Numbered from the stretch's first letter, positions 7,737 through 18,917 are shown. The stretch is DNA of 64,000 nucleotides from Rhodococcus ruber (GCF_027270735.1 NZ_JAPWIJ010000004.1:1-64000), one strand, 5' to 3'. Made by a program: numbers and translations. The notes: generated from the letters alone by a model not told the origin.

Positions 7737-10058
7737 ATGAAGCACGATCCCACCACGATCTTCGGCTACACCGATCGCCTCTCTGCTCGCCCAGGTGAGA
7801 CGCTCACGTTTCACGTAAGCAGCGAAGAGCCGACCCAATACGACGCCTCGCTAGTCCGGCTGAGTCACGGCTACACCGGGTCCGCCAGTCCCGGATTCAT
7901 CGAACACGATGTGGCCGGCGCGAGTTTCGCGGGCAGCTACACCGGCGAGCACTACGTCTGCCAACCAGGATCGTTCGTCGAGATCGACGATCCCACCTCG
8001 GTCCTTGCCGACCCGACCGACGTGGCGATCAGCGTGTACGTCTACGCGACGCTGCCACTGCCCGAGCGTGCCGCCAGCATCGGTGCCTACCACGTCACGC
8101 AGACCTCCATGGGTCAGGACAACAAGCGTCAAACAATCTGTGGCACATGGGATGAAGACACTGCAACGGGTTACGCGCTGGTGCTGGACGATGGAGTGCC
8201 CACCGTGTTGTGGGGCCATGACGGGCAGCCGCGAACCCTCTCGACCGCGAGCGTTCTACAGGCCAACCACTGGTACCGAATCGATGTGCGCTTCGGAATG
8301 GGCGCGGGTGAAGTCCAGCTGACGCAGACACCCATCGAAAACTGCATGAACCAATTCTCCGATCAAGCCATGCCTATCGATGTCGAGGAGGCGACGGCTT
8401 CATTGGGCGAATGCACCCCCGCCCGAAGTGCTCATTCATTCCGGATCGCGGCGCTCGCTCGCCGCGATGGTGCCCGGTGGCTGGCCGTCTCTCCGTTCAA
8501 CGGCAAGATCGGCGCGCTCACCGTCACCCGGGGGTCAGATCCCCTGGACGGTAATGGCGGGGGACTACTCGCACGCTGGCACTTCGGGCGTTCATCCTCC
8601 GACGACGGACTTTTGTTGTGGGATGTCGTCGATCTCTCGGATAACCAACTGCATGGTCGGTGCTTCAACGCGCCGATACGGGCCGTAACCGGGCCGTTGT
8701 ACGCGGGGTTCTCGGAGGACTTCCGCCTCGCACCCGATGAGTTCGACGCGATCCACTTCCACGACGACGACATAGCCGACGCCGAGTGGCCCGTCGCGTT
8801 CACCTTCGCCGTACCCGATGACCTCCCCAGCGGGGTGTACGCCGCGCGCCTCATGGCGCACGACAAAGCGCACTACGTCCCGTTCATCGTCGGGCCCGGC
8901 AGTCGCAAAAAGGAAGTGGCACTGCTTCTTCCGACCGCTACTTATCTCGCCTACGCCAACGATCGGACCCCATTCGAGGCCGACGGCGCCGAGGTCATCG
9001 TGTCGCACACCCCGATCCTCAACAACAATGACATCGATCTCCAGAACCATCCCGAATTCGGACGGTCCTGCTACGAAATCCACAACGACGGCAGCGGTGT
9101 GGTGTTCAGCAGCGCTCGCAAGCCGATCATCACACTCCAGCCCAAGCACCGGGCCTGGTACGGGGCAAACGGCGTATGGGGACTGCCCGCAGACCTGTGC
9201 ATCGTGAACTGGCTGGACACGCTCGACTATGAGTTCGACGTCATCACCGACGAGGACCTGAACGCAGGCGGCTACGAGTTGCTGGCCGACTACAAAGTGG
9301 TGCTCACCGGCGCACACCCCGAGTACGTCACGCGCCAAGAACTGGATGCGCTCGACCTGTTCACCGCACGTGGGGGTCGGCTGATGTACCTGGGCGGCAA
9401 CGGGTTCTTCGCGACCGCGTCATTCGTGCCAGGTCAGCCGCACGTGATGGAACTCCGCCGATCCGCCGGGGGCACCCGGCCTCACCAGTCGAACTACGGC
9501 GAGCGACGGCACGCCACTTCTGGGGAGATGGCGGGACTGTGGCGGCACAAGGGCAAGGCACCTCAGCGTTTGACCGGTGTGGGCTTCGCCGCGCAAGGAT
9601 TCGACCGTTCGACCCATTACGAGCGGCTCGAAGACAGCCGTGATCCGCTCGCTGCATTCGTGTTCGAGGGAATCGGTGACGATGAACTCATCGGTGACTT
9701 CGGCATCATGGGCGGTGGAGCGGCCGGGGCCGAAATCGATTGCTACGACCCGGCACTCGGCTCTCCCCCTGGTACACTCGTCCTCGCGACCTCCGGTCCA
9801 CTGACCGACGCGTTCCTGGTTGTCATCGAAGAAATCTACGAGAACTTGCCCGGACAGGGCGGCACCGAACACCCCTACGTCCGGTCCGACATCGTTCTCG
9901 GGGCACTCGACGGTGGCGGCGGATTCTTCTCCGTCGGGTCGATCGCTTGGACGGCTGCTCTGTCGCACAACGGATACGACAACAACGTCGCGAGAATCAC
10001 CGGCAATGTTTTGAAGCGCTTCGTGTCCAAGGAGCCACTGGATCAGATCGTCGACTGA
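7737..10058 (+). CDS. dmfA2: N,N-dimethylformamidase-like large (beta) subunit
   Basis: This 773-residue protein matches the size and architecture of the dimethylformamidase large subunit (about 760 residues): a jelly-roll/LamG-like N-terminal half (LARWHFGR region near 280), then a glutamine-amidotransferase-like C-terminal half. The characterised enzyme binds a mononuclear iron through Tyr, His and Glu, with the His and Glu in an HxE motif. Here GAHPEYV gives H527 and E529, and Y446 in CYEIHNDGSG is the likely Tyr ligand. The family hydrolyses DMF to dimethylamine and formate; a related N-substituted amide is equally possible. It follows the small subunit by 12 bases. Its 3' end overlaps a remnant of a convergent luxR gene (see repeat). 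Confidence 0.85.
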   Translation: MKHDPTTIFGYTDRLSARPGETLTFHVSSEEPTQYDASLVRLSHGYTGSASPGFIEHDVAGASFAGSYTGEHYVCQPGSFVEIDDPTSVLADPTDVAISVYVYATLPLPERAASIGAYHVTQTSMGQDNKRQTICGTWDEDTATGYALVLDDGVPTVLWGHDGQPRTLSTASVLQANHWYRIDVRFGMGAGEVQLTQTPIENCMNQFSDQAMPIDVEEATASLGECTPARSAHSFRIAALARRDGARWLAVSPFNGKIGALTVTRGSDPLDGNGGGLLARWHFGRSSSDDGLLLWDVVDLSDNQLHGRCFNAPIRAVTGPLYAGFSEDFRLAPDEFDAIHFHDDDIADAEWPVAFTFAVPDDLPSGVYAARLMAHDKAHYVPFIVGPGSRKKEVALLLPTATYLAYANDRTPFEADGAEVIVSHTPILNNNDIDLQNHPEFGRSCYEIHNDGSGVVFSSARKPIITLQPKHRAWYGANGVWGLPADLCIVNWLDTLDYEFDVITDEDLNAGGYELLADYKVVLTGAHPEYVTRQELDALDLFTARGGRLMYLGGNGFFATASFVPGQPHVMELRRSAGGTRPHQSNYGERRHATSGEMAGLWRHKGKAPQRLTGVGFAAQGFDRSTHYERLEDSRDPLAAFVFEGIGDDELIGDFGIMGGGAAGAEIDCYDPALGSPPGTLVLATSGPLTDAFLVVIEEIYENLPGQGGTEHPYVRSDIVLGALDGGGGFFSVGSIAWTAALSHNGYDNNVARITGNVLKRFVSKEPLDQIVD

Positions 10059-10078
10059 GCGCAGTCCAAGCGCAGCAG
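9998..10078. repeat. junction repeat, copy A (end of amidase gene plus luxR remnant)
   Basis: This 81-base stretch is about 80% identical to 14463-14544. Read forward it encodes the amidase C terminus ending PLDQIVD. Read in reverse it encodes LLRLDCAQSTI plus a stop, the last codons of a LuxR gene like the one at 14509. Only about a dozen luxR codons remain here. Confidence 0.85.
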
Positions 10079-10081
10079 ATC

Positions 10082-10112
10082 GGTTGGCGACGGCGAAGTG
10101 CCGTCGCCAACC
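10082..10112 (+). terminator. strong hairpin terminator after the amidase operon
   Basis: A perfect 13-bp stem (10082-10094 with 10100-10112; arm core GTTGGCGACGGC) and a 5-base GAAGT loop lie 24 bases after the amidase stop. No U tract follows. It separates the permease-amidase operon from the aldehyde dehydrogenase gene. Confidence 0.7.
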
Positions 10113-10179
10113 CAGTGGCCCGCAATACCGGCCTGGAATCCCGCCGGGCACAGTAATGACAGAAATTGAGGAGACAGCA

Positions 10180-11523
10180 ATGAACAGCTATACCGTCACC
10201 GATCCGGGTTCCGGTGAGGAGCTGAGGTCGTTCCCCGTCGATACCGACGCCGAGATCGATTCGAAGCTGGACGCTGGGCATGACGCGTACAAGTCGTGGG
10301 CTCGTACGACGATCGAGGAGCGGGCGGCGCTGCTGCGACGCCTCGCTCAACTTCACGAAGACCGTCAGGACACCCTCGCCGAGATCGCGCAGAGGGAGAT
10401 GGGGAAGTCACGCGAGGATGCCCTCGGTGAGATCGGTGTATGCGTGTCGATTTATCGGTACTACGCCGATAATGCCGCGGCGTTCCTCGCTGACGAGACG
10501 ATCGACGTCTTCAGTGGGCCGGGTACCGCCATCGTTCAACGACGGCCCATCGGCATCCTTCTCGGCATCATGCCGTGGAATTTCCCGTACTACCAGGTGG
10601 CGCGGTTCGCCGGTCCGAACCTTGCTCTGGGCAACACGATTCTGCTCAAGCCGGCACCGCAGTGCCCGGAATCAGGACTTGCCTTGCAGAGTCTGTTCGA
10701 CGATGCGGGATTCCCAGCGGGGACCTACAACAACATCTTCGCCACCAATGAGCAGGTCGAACGCATCATTGCGGACCCTCGCGTGCAGGGGGTGTCGGTT
10801 ACCGGCTCCGAGCGGGCGGGTGCCGCGATCGCGGAGATCGCGGGACGCAACCTCAAGAAGGTCGTTCTCGAGCTCGGTGGTTCGGATCCATTCATCGTGC
10901 TGGGTGTGAGTGATATGGATGAGGCGGTCGATGCAGCCTTCGAGGCGCGGATGGAGAATACCGGTCAGTCCTGCAATGCCGGCAAGCGCGTGATCGTTCT
11001 CGACGAGCTGTATGACGACTTCGTTGCGCGTTACACCGCGAAGATGTTGGCGCGGCCGGCGTCTCCGGTGTCCTCGCTCGTGGCTGCAGAGCGTTTGAGC
11101 GATCAGGTCGACCGGGCGGTGGCCTCGGGTGCGTCGTTGGAGACCAGCGGCGAGCGTAACGGTGCCTGGTTCCCTCCGGGTGTGCTCACCGGTGTTCAGC
11201 CCGGCGGTGATGTTTTCTACGAGGAGTTCTTCGGTCCGGTGGCGATGGTCTTCCGCGTTCGGGACGAGGACGAGGCGATCAAGATCGCGAACGACACCCC
11301 GTTCGGGCTCGGCTCCTACCTGTTCAGTACCGATCCCGAGCAGGTCAAGCGTGTCAGCGAGCAGATCGAGGCGGGAATGGTCTACGTCAACGGGTTTGGT
11401 GGTGAAGGTGCGGAGTTGCCGTTCGGTGGCGTCAAGCGTTCGGGTTTCGGGCGTGAGCTCGGGCGTCATGGGATCGACGAATTCGCGAACAAGAAGCTGA
11501 TTCGTACCCTGCGTCAACCCTGA
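10180..11523 (+). CDS. NAD(P)-dependent aldehyde dehydrogenase (succinate-semialdehyde dehydrogenase type)
   Basis: This 447-residue ALDH has the catalytic cysteine C265 in TGQSCNAGKR, the general base E231 in VLELGGSDPF, the oxyanion asparagine N134 in MPWNFPYYQ, and the C-terminal PFGGVKRSGFGRELG. It is slightly shorter than typical ALDHs (about 480), like the GabD1-type enzymes. I chose the ATG at 10180 because GAGGAG lies 7-12 bases before it; another ATG at 10156 is possible. It is followed by a strong terminator at 11584-11620. It would oxidise an aldehyde to an acid, perhaps one formed by amine deamination, fitting the aminotransferase and amidase nearby. The segment seems to have been inserted between amidase and luxR. 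Confidence 0.9.
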   Translation: MNSYTVTDPGSGEELRSFPVDTDAEIDSKLDAGHDAYKSWARTTIEERAALLRRLAQLHEDRQDTLAEIAQREMGKSREDALGEIGVCVSIYRYYADNAAAFLADETIDVFSGPGTAIVQRRPIGILLGIMPWNFPYYQVARFAGPNLALGNTILLKPAPQCPESGLALQSLFDDAGFPAGTYNNIFATNEQVERIIADPRVQGVSVTGSERAGAAIAEIAGRNLKKVVLELGGSDPFIVLGVSDMDEAVDAAFEARMENTGQSCNAGKRVIVLDELYDDFVARYTAKMLARPASPVSSLVAAERLSDQVDRAVASGASLETSGERNGAWFPPGVLTGVQPGGDVFYEEFFGPVAMVFRVRDEDEAIKIANDTPFGLGSYLFSTDPEQVKRVSEQIEAGMVYVNGFGGEGAELPFGGVKRSGFGRELGRHGIDEFANKKLIRTLRQP

Positions 11524-11583
11524 GGTCGGGGACAGTCACGCGCCCTGACGTTTGGGCGTGTGGCTGATCCGTCGGTAGAACAC

Positions 11584-11620
11584 AGCACGCGGACTGAGGA
11601 AAGTTGTCAGTCCGCGTGCT
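11584..11620 (+). terminator. intrinsic terminator after the aldehyde dehydrogenase
   Basis: Perfect 14-bp arms (11584-11597 AGCACGCGGACTGA; 11607-11620) with a 9-base loop, then TTTGT. The position 61 bases after the ALDH stop fits an intrinsic terminator. The right arm also contains the minus-strand stop of the membrane-protein remnant at 11607-11831, so it may work in both directions. Confidence 0.75.
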
Positions 11621-11831
11621 TTGTCTGCCCGCCACACCTTTTGTCCCAGTCGACCATGCTGCTCTCCAGCGGTGTCCCGTGGCTGCGGAACACGAGGTAC
11701 ACGACAACAACGGTGGCCAGGACCGAGACGCCGGCGATCGCCGAAGCCGGTGGAATACCCGAGTTGAGTTCCGTTCGCGCCGAGTCCGTGAGTTTGCCGC
11801 CAGCGCGTCGGAAACTCGTCCTGCCGCATCT
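11607..11831 (-). pseudogene. vestigial C terminus of a membrane protein
   Basis: The minus strand is open for 74 codons and encodes a hydrophobic helix (ASAIAGVSVLATVVVVYLVF) followed by a short polar tail ending in the terminator stem. There is no start codon with a ribosome site, and an in-frame TAG precedes it. It looks like the last transmembrane segment and tail of a permease whose front was lost. I cannot name the family. Together with the tctA fragment at 14000-14400 it marks the ALDH-ACS segment as rearranged DNA. The rest of the 415-base gap (11524-11938) holds the terminator and nothing else recognisable. Confidence 0.4.
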
Positions 11832-11938
11832 CTAGCAGCGCTGAGGCTTCTCCCTGCATCTGCCGCTTGGCCTGTACAAACCTTACGACACCAGACTTGC
11901 ATGGCAAGAAACGCGTGAATGAAAGAGAGCTATTCGAG

Positions 11939-13873
<1,935 letters not shown>

Positions 13874-13999
13874 AGTAGTTGAAGAACAACTGATCCCCTT
13901 CGCAGCCATGAGCACTGCACTGCTATCGGCTCCCTCACCTCCAACAAAAGGTAGTCCGACGCCCTGACCTCTTCAGCACTGCGCCATAGGCAGGCCGAG

Positions 14000-14400
14000 G
14001 TGATTCCCGCCGGGCGTCTGACGAGCAAGAGCGATTGGAAGCGATCATGGAAGCCGTGGTTGCGTAGTACCGCGTACAAATTCCGTTCGGCGCGCTTCGC
14101 CCGGCGGGACCGAGCTGCCGACATCTCTGTCGTACATCACCGACAACGAAGTGTCCAAGCATCCGGAGGAGTTCGGCAAGGGTGTCATCGAGGGTGTCGC
14201 AAAGCCGGTGGCGGGCAACAATGCCTCTGCGGCAGGAACCCTCGCGCCGATCCTGTCCTTGCGTCTTCCCGCGAATGCAACTGCAGCAGTCATACTCGCC
14301 GGGTTCGCGTCGTACGAAGTTCAGGCCGGACCGACGTTGTCTCGACAAGGGATCACTACTGATCTGGACGTTGATCGCGAGCTTCTCACCATCGGACCAC
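14000..14400 (+). pseudogene. decayed tctA-type transporter permease fragment
   Basis: Reading across three frames recovers a stretch of the tripartite tricarboxylate transporter large membrane subunit (TctA). First comes [17 protein letters not shown] (about 14030-14085), then a frame change to [16 protein letters not shown] and [16 protein letters not shown], then [19 protein letters not shown] (to about 14325). A further shift gives [10 protein letters not shown]. TctA proteins carry the same series ([30 protein letters not shown], LxxGxxAYGLQPGPL). At least two frameshifts and loss of both ends make this a pseudogene. It fills most of the gap between acs and the LuxR gene; 13874-13999 has nothing recognisable. 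Confidence 0.8.
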
Positions 14401-14462
14401 GAGTGGAACGTCAACTGGGCCGAACGCTGCAGCTCGGCGGTGCCGGGTGAACAGCGTCCTTC

Positions 14463-14544
14463 CACCGGCAAACGTCCTCGAGCGCTTCGTGATCGAAGAA
14501 CCCCTGGATCAGATCATCGACTGAGCGCAGTCCAGGCGCAGCAG
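14463..14544. repeat. junction repeat, copy B (amidase-gene remnant plus end of luxR)
   Basis: Second copy of the junction at 9998-10078. Here the luxR end is intact and the amidase end is the remnant: forward it still reads VLERFVIEEPLDQIID and a stop, matching the C terminus of the intact amidase (FVSKEPLDQIVD). One extra base relative to copy A breaks the frame upstream. The 4.4 kb between the copies holds ALDH, acs and transporter debris. Confidence 0.85.
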
Positions 14545-15498
14545 CCTCTGCTGCGTGGCGGCCACCACGGCGCTCGCGCGTGAGCCGGCATCCATCTTGC
14601 GCAGGATGCTCTCCACGTGCGATGTCACCGTCCGCACCGAGATCGACCGCGGTACGGCGATCTCGCGATTGGAATGCCCGGACGCCATTGCCGACAGGAT
14701 GTCGAGTTCTCTGGCGGACAGCCCATACGGAATGGGGTCCACCAGGACCTCCTGGACCAAGGCGGCCTCGTGCAGGCCCGAGTCGACAACGCGTGTCAGC
14801 GTCACCGATGACCACTTGTGATCAGTGGGCCACAGGCCGACCATGGCCGGGTTCAACGACCGCAAGAACCGTGCGACGACCGCGCCGAAGCGGGGGTCGA
14901 CCACTGCGCCGGGGGCTGGGAAGCCATCGACCGGCCTCAGCTGTCCATGGCGGTCGATCACGCCAACCATGGCACCTTCGGGAGCCGGGGGCAGCAGAGC
15001 CGGCGGGCGGTCGGCGAGGGTGAGGCGGGAAAGTACCGTCGACAACGCCGAAACAAGTTCTTGCGCTCGATGATCGAATGTACCGGCCGATGTGGCCGAT
15101 ACGTGGAGCATCCCCGCATAAGCCCCGTCTTCGCGGTACAGACGAGTCGTCATACCGTCCCGGAATCCCGCAGGGCCCAGCACCTCGCAAAACGTGGGGG
15201 TATCGCGGTAACTCGGCAAGTCATCTATCCGCACCGGGCCGGACGCAATCTCCAAGACGCGATTTTCATCCGATGCCATGTACGGGTCGCCAAGAAATTC
15301 AACAGTCTCGGCGCGGTAGCCCGCGCTGGCAATCGGTCGATGCCGCCGTAGAGAACTGTCCCAAGCCAGAAGCGCCGCAGCCTCATGGTGCGTTCCCTGC
15401 TGCAGGAGCGTCAGAACGTCCCTGCCGGCATCGGCGTAGCCGGCGCAACCCGCTGCATAGGACACATCGGTGAGAACCTGCGTGTAGAGATCAGTCAT
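14509..15498 (-). CDS. LuxR-family regulator with GAF-like sensor, probable amidase-operon activator
   Basis: This 329-residue protein has a GAF-like N-terminal domain (about residues 20-160) and a C-terminal LuxR helix-turn-helix (about 250-315: LSARELDILSAMASGHSNREIA followed by SVRTVTSHVESILRKM). Dimethylformamidase clusters in Paracoccus carry a LuxR-family regulator beside the structural genes. Here the gene is convergent with a remnant of the amidase gene, and the intact amidase copy 4.4 kb away ends in a remnant of this regulator, so they were once neighbours. It probably senses the amide or a product and may bind the 20-bp palindrome at 5721. Gene identity is firm; target is inferred. 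Confidence 0.88.
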   Translation of the reverse strand: MTDLYTQVLTDVSYAAGCAGYADAGRDVLTLLQQGTHHEAAALLAWDSSLRRHRPIASAGYRAETVEFLGDPYMASDENRVLEIASGPVRIDDLPSYRDTPTFCEVLGPAGFRDGMTTRLYREDGAYAGMLHVSATSAGTFDHRAQELVSALSTVLSRLTLADRPPALLPPAPEGAMVGVIDRHGQLRPVDGFPAPGAVVDPRFGAVVARFLRSLNPAMVGLWPTDHKWSSVTLTRVVDSGLHEAALVQEVLVDPIPYGLSARELDILSAMASGHSNREIAVPRSISVRTVTSHVESILRKMDAGSRASAVVAATQQRLLRLDCAQSMI

Positions 15499-16211
15499 GG
15501 CACTCCTCGAGCGCTATCCGTTCAGTAATCAAAGCATCGAATCGTCGCTCTGTCGCGCTGTATCACGACGCCTCACGGCTGCATTCGTCGACGCGCTGTG
15601 GACACGTCCGAAGGTCGCTACGGAACTTTCGAGGACCGGGGAGTGCAACGAGAGGTACGCGGTAGGTCCGACGATGCGCCGCGCATCGACCGATAATGAC
15701 GCCAGTCCGACGAGTGCCTCGGGGCCGCGAACACTGGCGGTCTACTGATTCTGGCTGAGGACGGCCACATTGGCGTCCAGCCATTCTTTGACGAACAAGA
15801 ATACAGACATGCCTGCACCCATCTCACAACTGATTGTCCGGCAATCCAACAACTACAGTACTGCGGCCGTTCGATGAAAGTCAACGATGGTAGGCGACTG
15901 TGGTGGTGTACCCGGACAACTGGCCGACCGGCCGGCTCAGCCGGTTGCATTCCGCTGTCCCAGTGTCGGTGCACGGTGTGGACTGCAAAACCTGCAAAAC
16001 TCAGGTCGACGGAGGCTGTCCAACTGGTCCTATTCCGCACATGTATCCATTTGATTTCTCGTCGCTCGTACAGCCGGTCCGGGGCTCGGGTCCCTGATGG
16101 TGCACACGACACGCTTGTCCGATCCGTTGGCCGTTGTCGCGGTTGACGAGGCAGCGGGGCGGACGCTGTGCGTCCGCACCTTCACGTTGTCTGCGAGTGC
16201 CTTGGAGTCGT
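15499..16211. other. 713-base gap with no supported gene
   Basis: It should contain the minus-strand luxR promoter near 15500. On the minus strand at 15766-15843 a short open stretch reads MGAGMSVFLFVKEWLDANVA, which resembles the end of a membrane protein but is too short to name. The ORFs covering 15618-16112 and 15874-16146 have no recognisable content. Confidence 0.5.
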
Positions 16212-17054
16212 CTATTCACTCCGTAGCGCCCGCAGGGCGCGTAGGTGCACTGCTGCCCACGAGCGGAACGGTCTCCACCCCTCGGTGATCTCGTCGATCG
16301 AGCGTCCTGTGCCGTAGCGTTTGGTGATTTCGTCGCTCAAATGTTTCTCGTTGCGCGGCAGCACATCTGGGAAGTTCGCCCCGCGAATCACCACGAGCTC
16401 GGCCGAGAACGGTCCCATGCCCAGGATCGTCTGCACCTGGACGAACGCTTCGGTCCAATGCAACGAGCGCAGGTGGGAGCCGGAGAGCTGGCCGTCGAGA
16501 GCGGCCTCGGCTATCGCTTGCAGGTACTCGGCCTTGCGCCCGGGCAGATCGAGTGACGCTGCGAGCAGGGTGGCCGGAGACGGAAAGGCTCCATCATCAC
16601 CGAGTTGCTGCGTGAGTCGCGTCTTGATCGCCGCCGCCTGTTGTATCGGCAGGCGTTGCGTCAGCACCGACCACACGGCCGCTTCGTAGGGCGAGAAGAA
16701 GCCGCAGGGCCGGAACCCACTGAGCTGTGCCTGTGCATCGGCAATGACCCCATCGCGCGCCGCGACGTCGGGCCAACCGCGTCCATCGATGTCTATCGAG
16801 AGCAGCCGACGAACCTGCTCGGTCGCGGCGTCGAGCTCGCCCTGGCCCTCGACGACTATGCGGACAGACGGCCCGTCCTGGGTGATGACGGCATCGACTC
16901 GTTGCCAGTCGGTATCGCAGAGAAAGGCGGTGTGAATGCCCGCGGTCGGCGTTTGGGATACGAGTCTGCCAGGGGTGAAACCCTCCCAGAATCGCTTGCT
17001 GGTCTCGAGCGACCAGGGCCCGGCAATCTCGTGAATGCTCTCGAGTCGAGTCAT
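16212..17054 (-). CDS. alkA: DNA-3-methyladenine glycosylase (AlkA-like, HhH-GPD)
   Basis: This 280-residue protein has an AlkA-like N-terminal domain and the helix-hairpin-helix GPD domain: FSPYEAAVWSVLTQRLPIQQAA (about 130-150), the hairpin ILGMGPFSAELVVIRG, and FPDVLPRNE with the catalytic Asp. It would excise alkylated purines in base-excision repair. The gene is unrelated to the flanking catabolic genes. A small hypothetical gene ends 3 bases before its ATG. Confidence 0.88.
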   Translation of the reverse strand: MTRLESIHEIAGPWSLETSKRFWEGFTPGRLVSQTPTAGIHTAFLCDTDWQRVDAVITQDGPSVRIVVEGQGELDAATEQVRRLLSIDIDGRGWPDVAARDGVIADAQAQLSGFRPCGFFSPYEAAVWSVLTQRLPIQQAAAIKTRLTQQLGDDGAFPSPATLLAASLDLPGRKAEYLQAIAEAALDGQLSGSHLRSLHWTEAFVQVQTILGMGPFSAELVVIRGANFPDVLPRNEKHLSDEITKRYGTGRSIDEITEGWRPFRSWAAVHLRALRALRSE

Positions 17055-17057
17055 GAA

Positions 17058-17420
17058 TCAGGCCTTCTCGTGCAGAGCGATGGTGAATCCGTCGGCCGTC
17101 AGGGTGTCGCGGACCTGTAGTGGGAAGAAGCCGGGGCCGCTCGCGCTGATGAGTCTCTCCTTCTCGGTGTCGACATTCTGACATGTTGAACAGGTCAGAC
17201 TGTTCAGCTTTCCTGCATCGATTTCGCAGTCGAATCGAGTATGGGCCCAGCCTGTCGCAATGCCGAACTCGCCCGAGGAAACTTCTTGACCGGACGGGTG
17301 CCAGGAGTTCGCGGACCTTTGCCGATGCCCCGGGATCGACTCTCGGACGGGCCATGTGAGGCCGAACTCGATCACGATGTCTTCGTCGCTCCCTCTGTGG
17401 TAAAGACTGAACCCCAGCAT
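17058..17420 (-). CDS. hypothetical small protein upstream of alkA
   Basis: A 120-codon minus-strand ORF ends 3 bases before the alkA start, so it may be its operon partner. I recognise no domain. A CSTCQ motif sits near residue 80 and the C terminus (LTADGFTIALHEKA) looks protein-like. The N terminus has unusual composition, so the true start could be further in or the ORF could be spurious. Confidence 0.35.
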   Translation of the reverse strand: MLGFSLYHRGSDEDIVIEFGLTWPVRESIPGHRQRSANSWHPSGQEVSSGEFGIATGWAHTRFDCEIDAGKLNSLTCSTCQNVDTEKERLISASGPGFFPLQVRDTLTADGFTIALHEKA

Positions 17421-18053
17421 TTCTCGTCAGACTCGAGATTCTCCGGACACGGTGGGCCACGCTCTTTGCTTAGCCGTGTACGAAGACCGAGCATGCAATT
17501 GCGGGTCGGTCTGATGCCGTTGTCGGTCGAACGTTTGTATGCTCGACTTCTACCGAATGGTCATGTCCGCAAATCCTTCCCATCGGCACGTCATGCATGC
17601 TGCATAGTCGCTGGTGATGTTGTCGGTTGGTGTCACCGCCCGCTGCACCACTTCTGCCTGACAGCGGCCGCCGCAGGATGGACATCTCCGAGCGAAGTCG
17701 GATTCAGGGATGAGCCGGTATGTGGGCACAAACGTTCAGCTCCTCGTGGGTCCCGACCCTGAGTGAGGAATATCGTGTTGGGCGTTGTGCCCGATCGTAT
17801 TTTGTTGATGGCTGCAGAGCCGGATGTACCCGGTCCGAGTTTCGTATTTCTGTGCGCTCGAAACTGACTTCTCCTCGAGTTTCGAGCTGAGCGCGATATG
17901 GAGCTCATCGGGCGGGCGCTTGGTGGACCCGCAATCAGCCTTTGGTGAAGAGCCGCTTCGATCGGATCCGTGTCCCTGGCGTCAGGGGTCGACAACGCCC
18001 GGCAGTGCGTTATTCCTGGACCGACGACTGACGCCAGAAACAGACCCAGCTTG
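17421..18053. other. 633-base gap with no supported gene
   Basis: No ORF here resembles a known protein, and no hairpin or clear repeat was found. It separates the alkA region from the convergently unrelated catabolic hydrolase (same strand). Confidence 0.5.
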
Positions 18054-18917
18054 TCAAAGCCGATCCGACAGGAATTCGCGCAATGCCGTCACGAAACGCT
18101 GATGCTGTTCGATCTGAGTCCAGTGACCGCACTTGCCGATCCCGTAAAGCCGGGCATTGGCCAAGTGTTCGAAGAACCACAGCGCCGAGTCGAAGGTAAC
18201 GAACCGGTCTTCACGGCCATGAACGATCAGCACCTCGTGAGTGATAGCAGCTGCCTCGTCGGGCGTCAGTGACCACGGGTCGGAAGCGTTGAGACCGGCG
18301 AACGTGGCGACGTGGGATCGCGTCACATCCGGCCTCGACACGTGGGCCATCCGGCGTTCCGCCACTTGGCGGAGCTCATTTCCGAACAAAGATGGGTCGT
18401 AGACGAACGCCTCGAGCAGTGCGGTCATCGCCTCGGTGCTGGGCTTCTGGTAGAACCCGGCGAGCGCCGGAATCGAAGGCCCGGCAGGAATCGGTGCACC
18501 GCCCGATCCCATGAGCACGATTTTGTCGAGGCGATCGGGAATCCTTCGAGCAAGCTCGAGCGACCAGATCCCTCCCATGGAATTGCCGACGGGGGTAACA
18601 CGTTCCAAGCAGAGCACGTCCAGCAACGCGATGAGGCTGTCGACCCGCGCAGTCGTGAACGCAGCCAGGCCCTGGGGAGGCGGATTCGGGTGCGTCGAGT
18701 CACCGAATCCAAGGACGTCGGGTGCCAAGCAGTAGTAGTCGTCGCTCAGGTCGCCCAGCACGGCCGACCAGTTGGACATGCCCGTCGCTCCAGGCCCGGA
18801 CCCATGCAGGAACAGCACCGCCGGGCGGGAAGGATCTCCCGCCTCGTTCAGCAGTAATCGATGGTCTCCAACGGTCACATTTCGGGTGGTGACCGTCTTC
18901 GCCGTAGTCATTCTCAT
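18054..18917 (-). CDS. alpha/beta-hydrolase, meta-cleavage product (C-C) hydrolase family
   Basis: This 287-residue alpha/beta-hydrolase is of the BphD/MhpC/DmpD group, which hydrolyses the C-C bond of 2-hydroxy-6-oxo-dienoates after extradiol ring cleavage. It has the oxyanion loop HGSGPGATG (39-47), nucleophile S113 in GNSMGG, the acid in HGREDRFV and the catalytic His in GKCGHWTQIE. The start at 18917 is set by AGGAGG with six-base spacing. A third paralogue-like C-C hydrolase relative to those at 24928 and 31395, it is on its own transcript. A perfect palindrome at 19058-19071 lies about 140 bases upstream. Confidence 0.9.
   Translation of the reverse strand: MRMTTAKTVTTRNVTVGDHRLLLNEAGDPSRPAVLFLHGSGPGATGMSNWSAVLGDLSDDYYCLAPDVLGFGDSTHPNPPPQGLAAFTTARVDSLIALLDVLCLERVTPVGNSMGGIWSLELARRIPDRLDKIVLMGSGGAPIPAGPSIPALAGFYQKPSTEAMTALLEAFVYDPSLFGNELRQVAERRMAHVSRPDVTRSHVATFAGLNASDPWSLTPDEAAAITHEVLIVHGREDRFVTFDSALWFFEHLANARLYGIGKCGHWTQIEQHQRFVTALREFLSDRL

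Noticed and set aside
15618-16112. 164-codon minus-strand ORF
   Set aside because: It shows no family features and its codons do not look like neighbours; likely chance.
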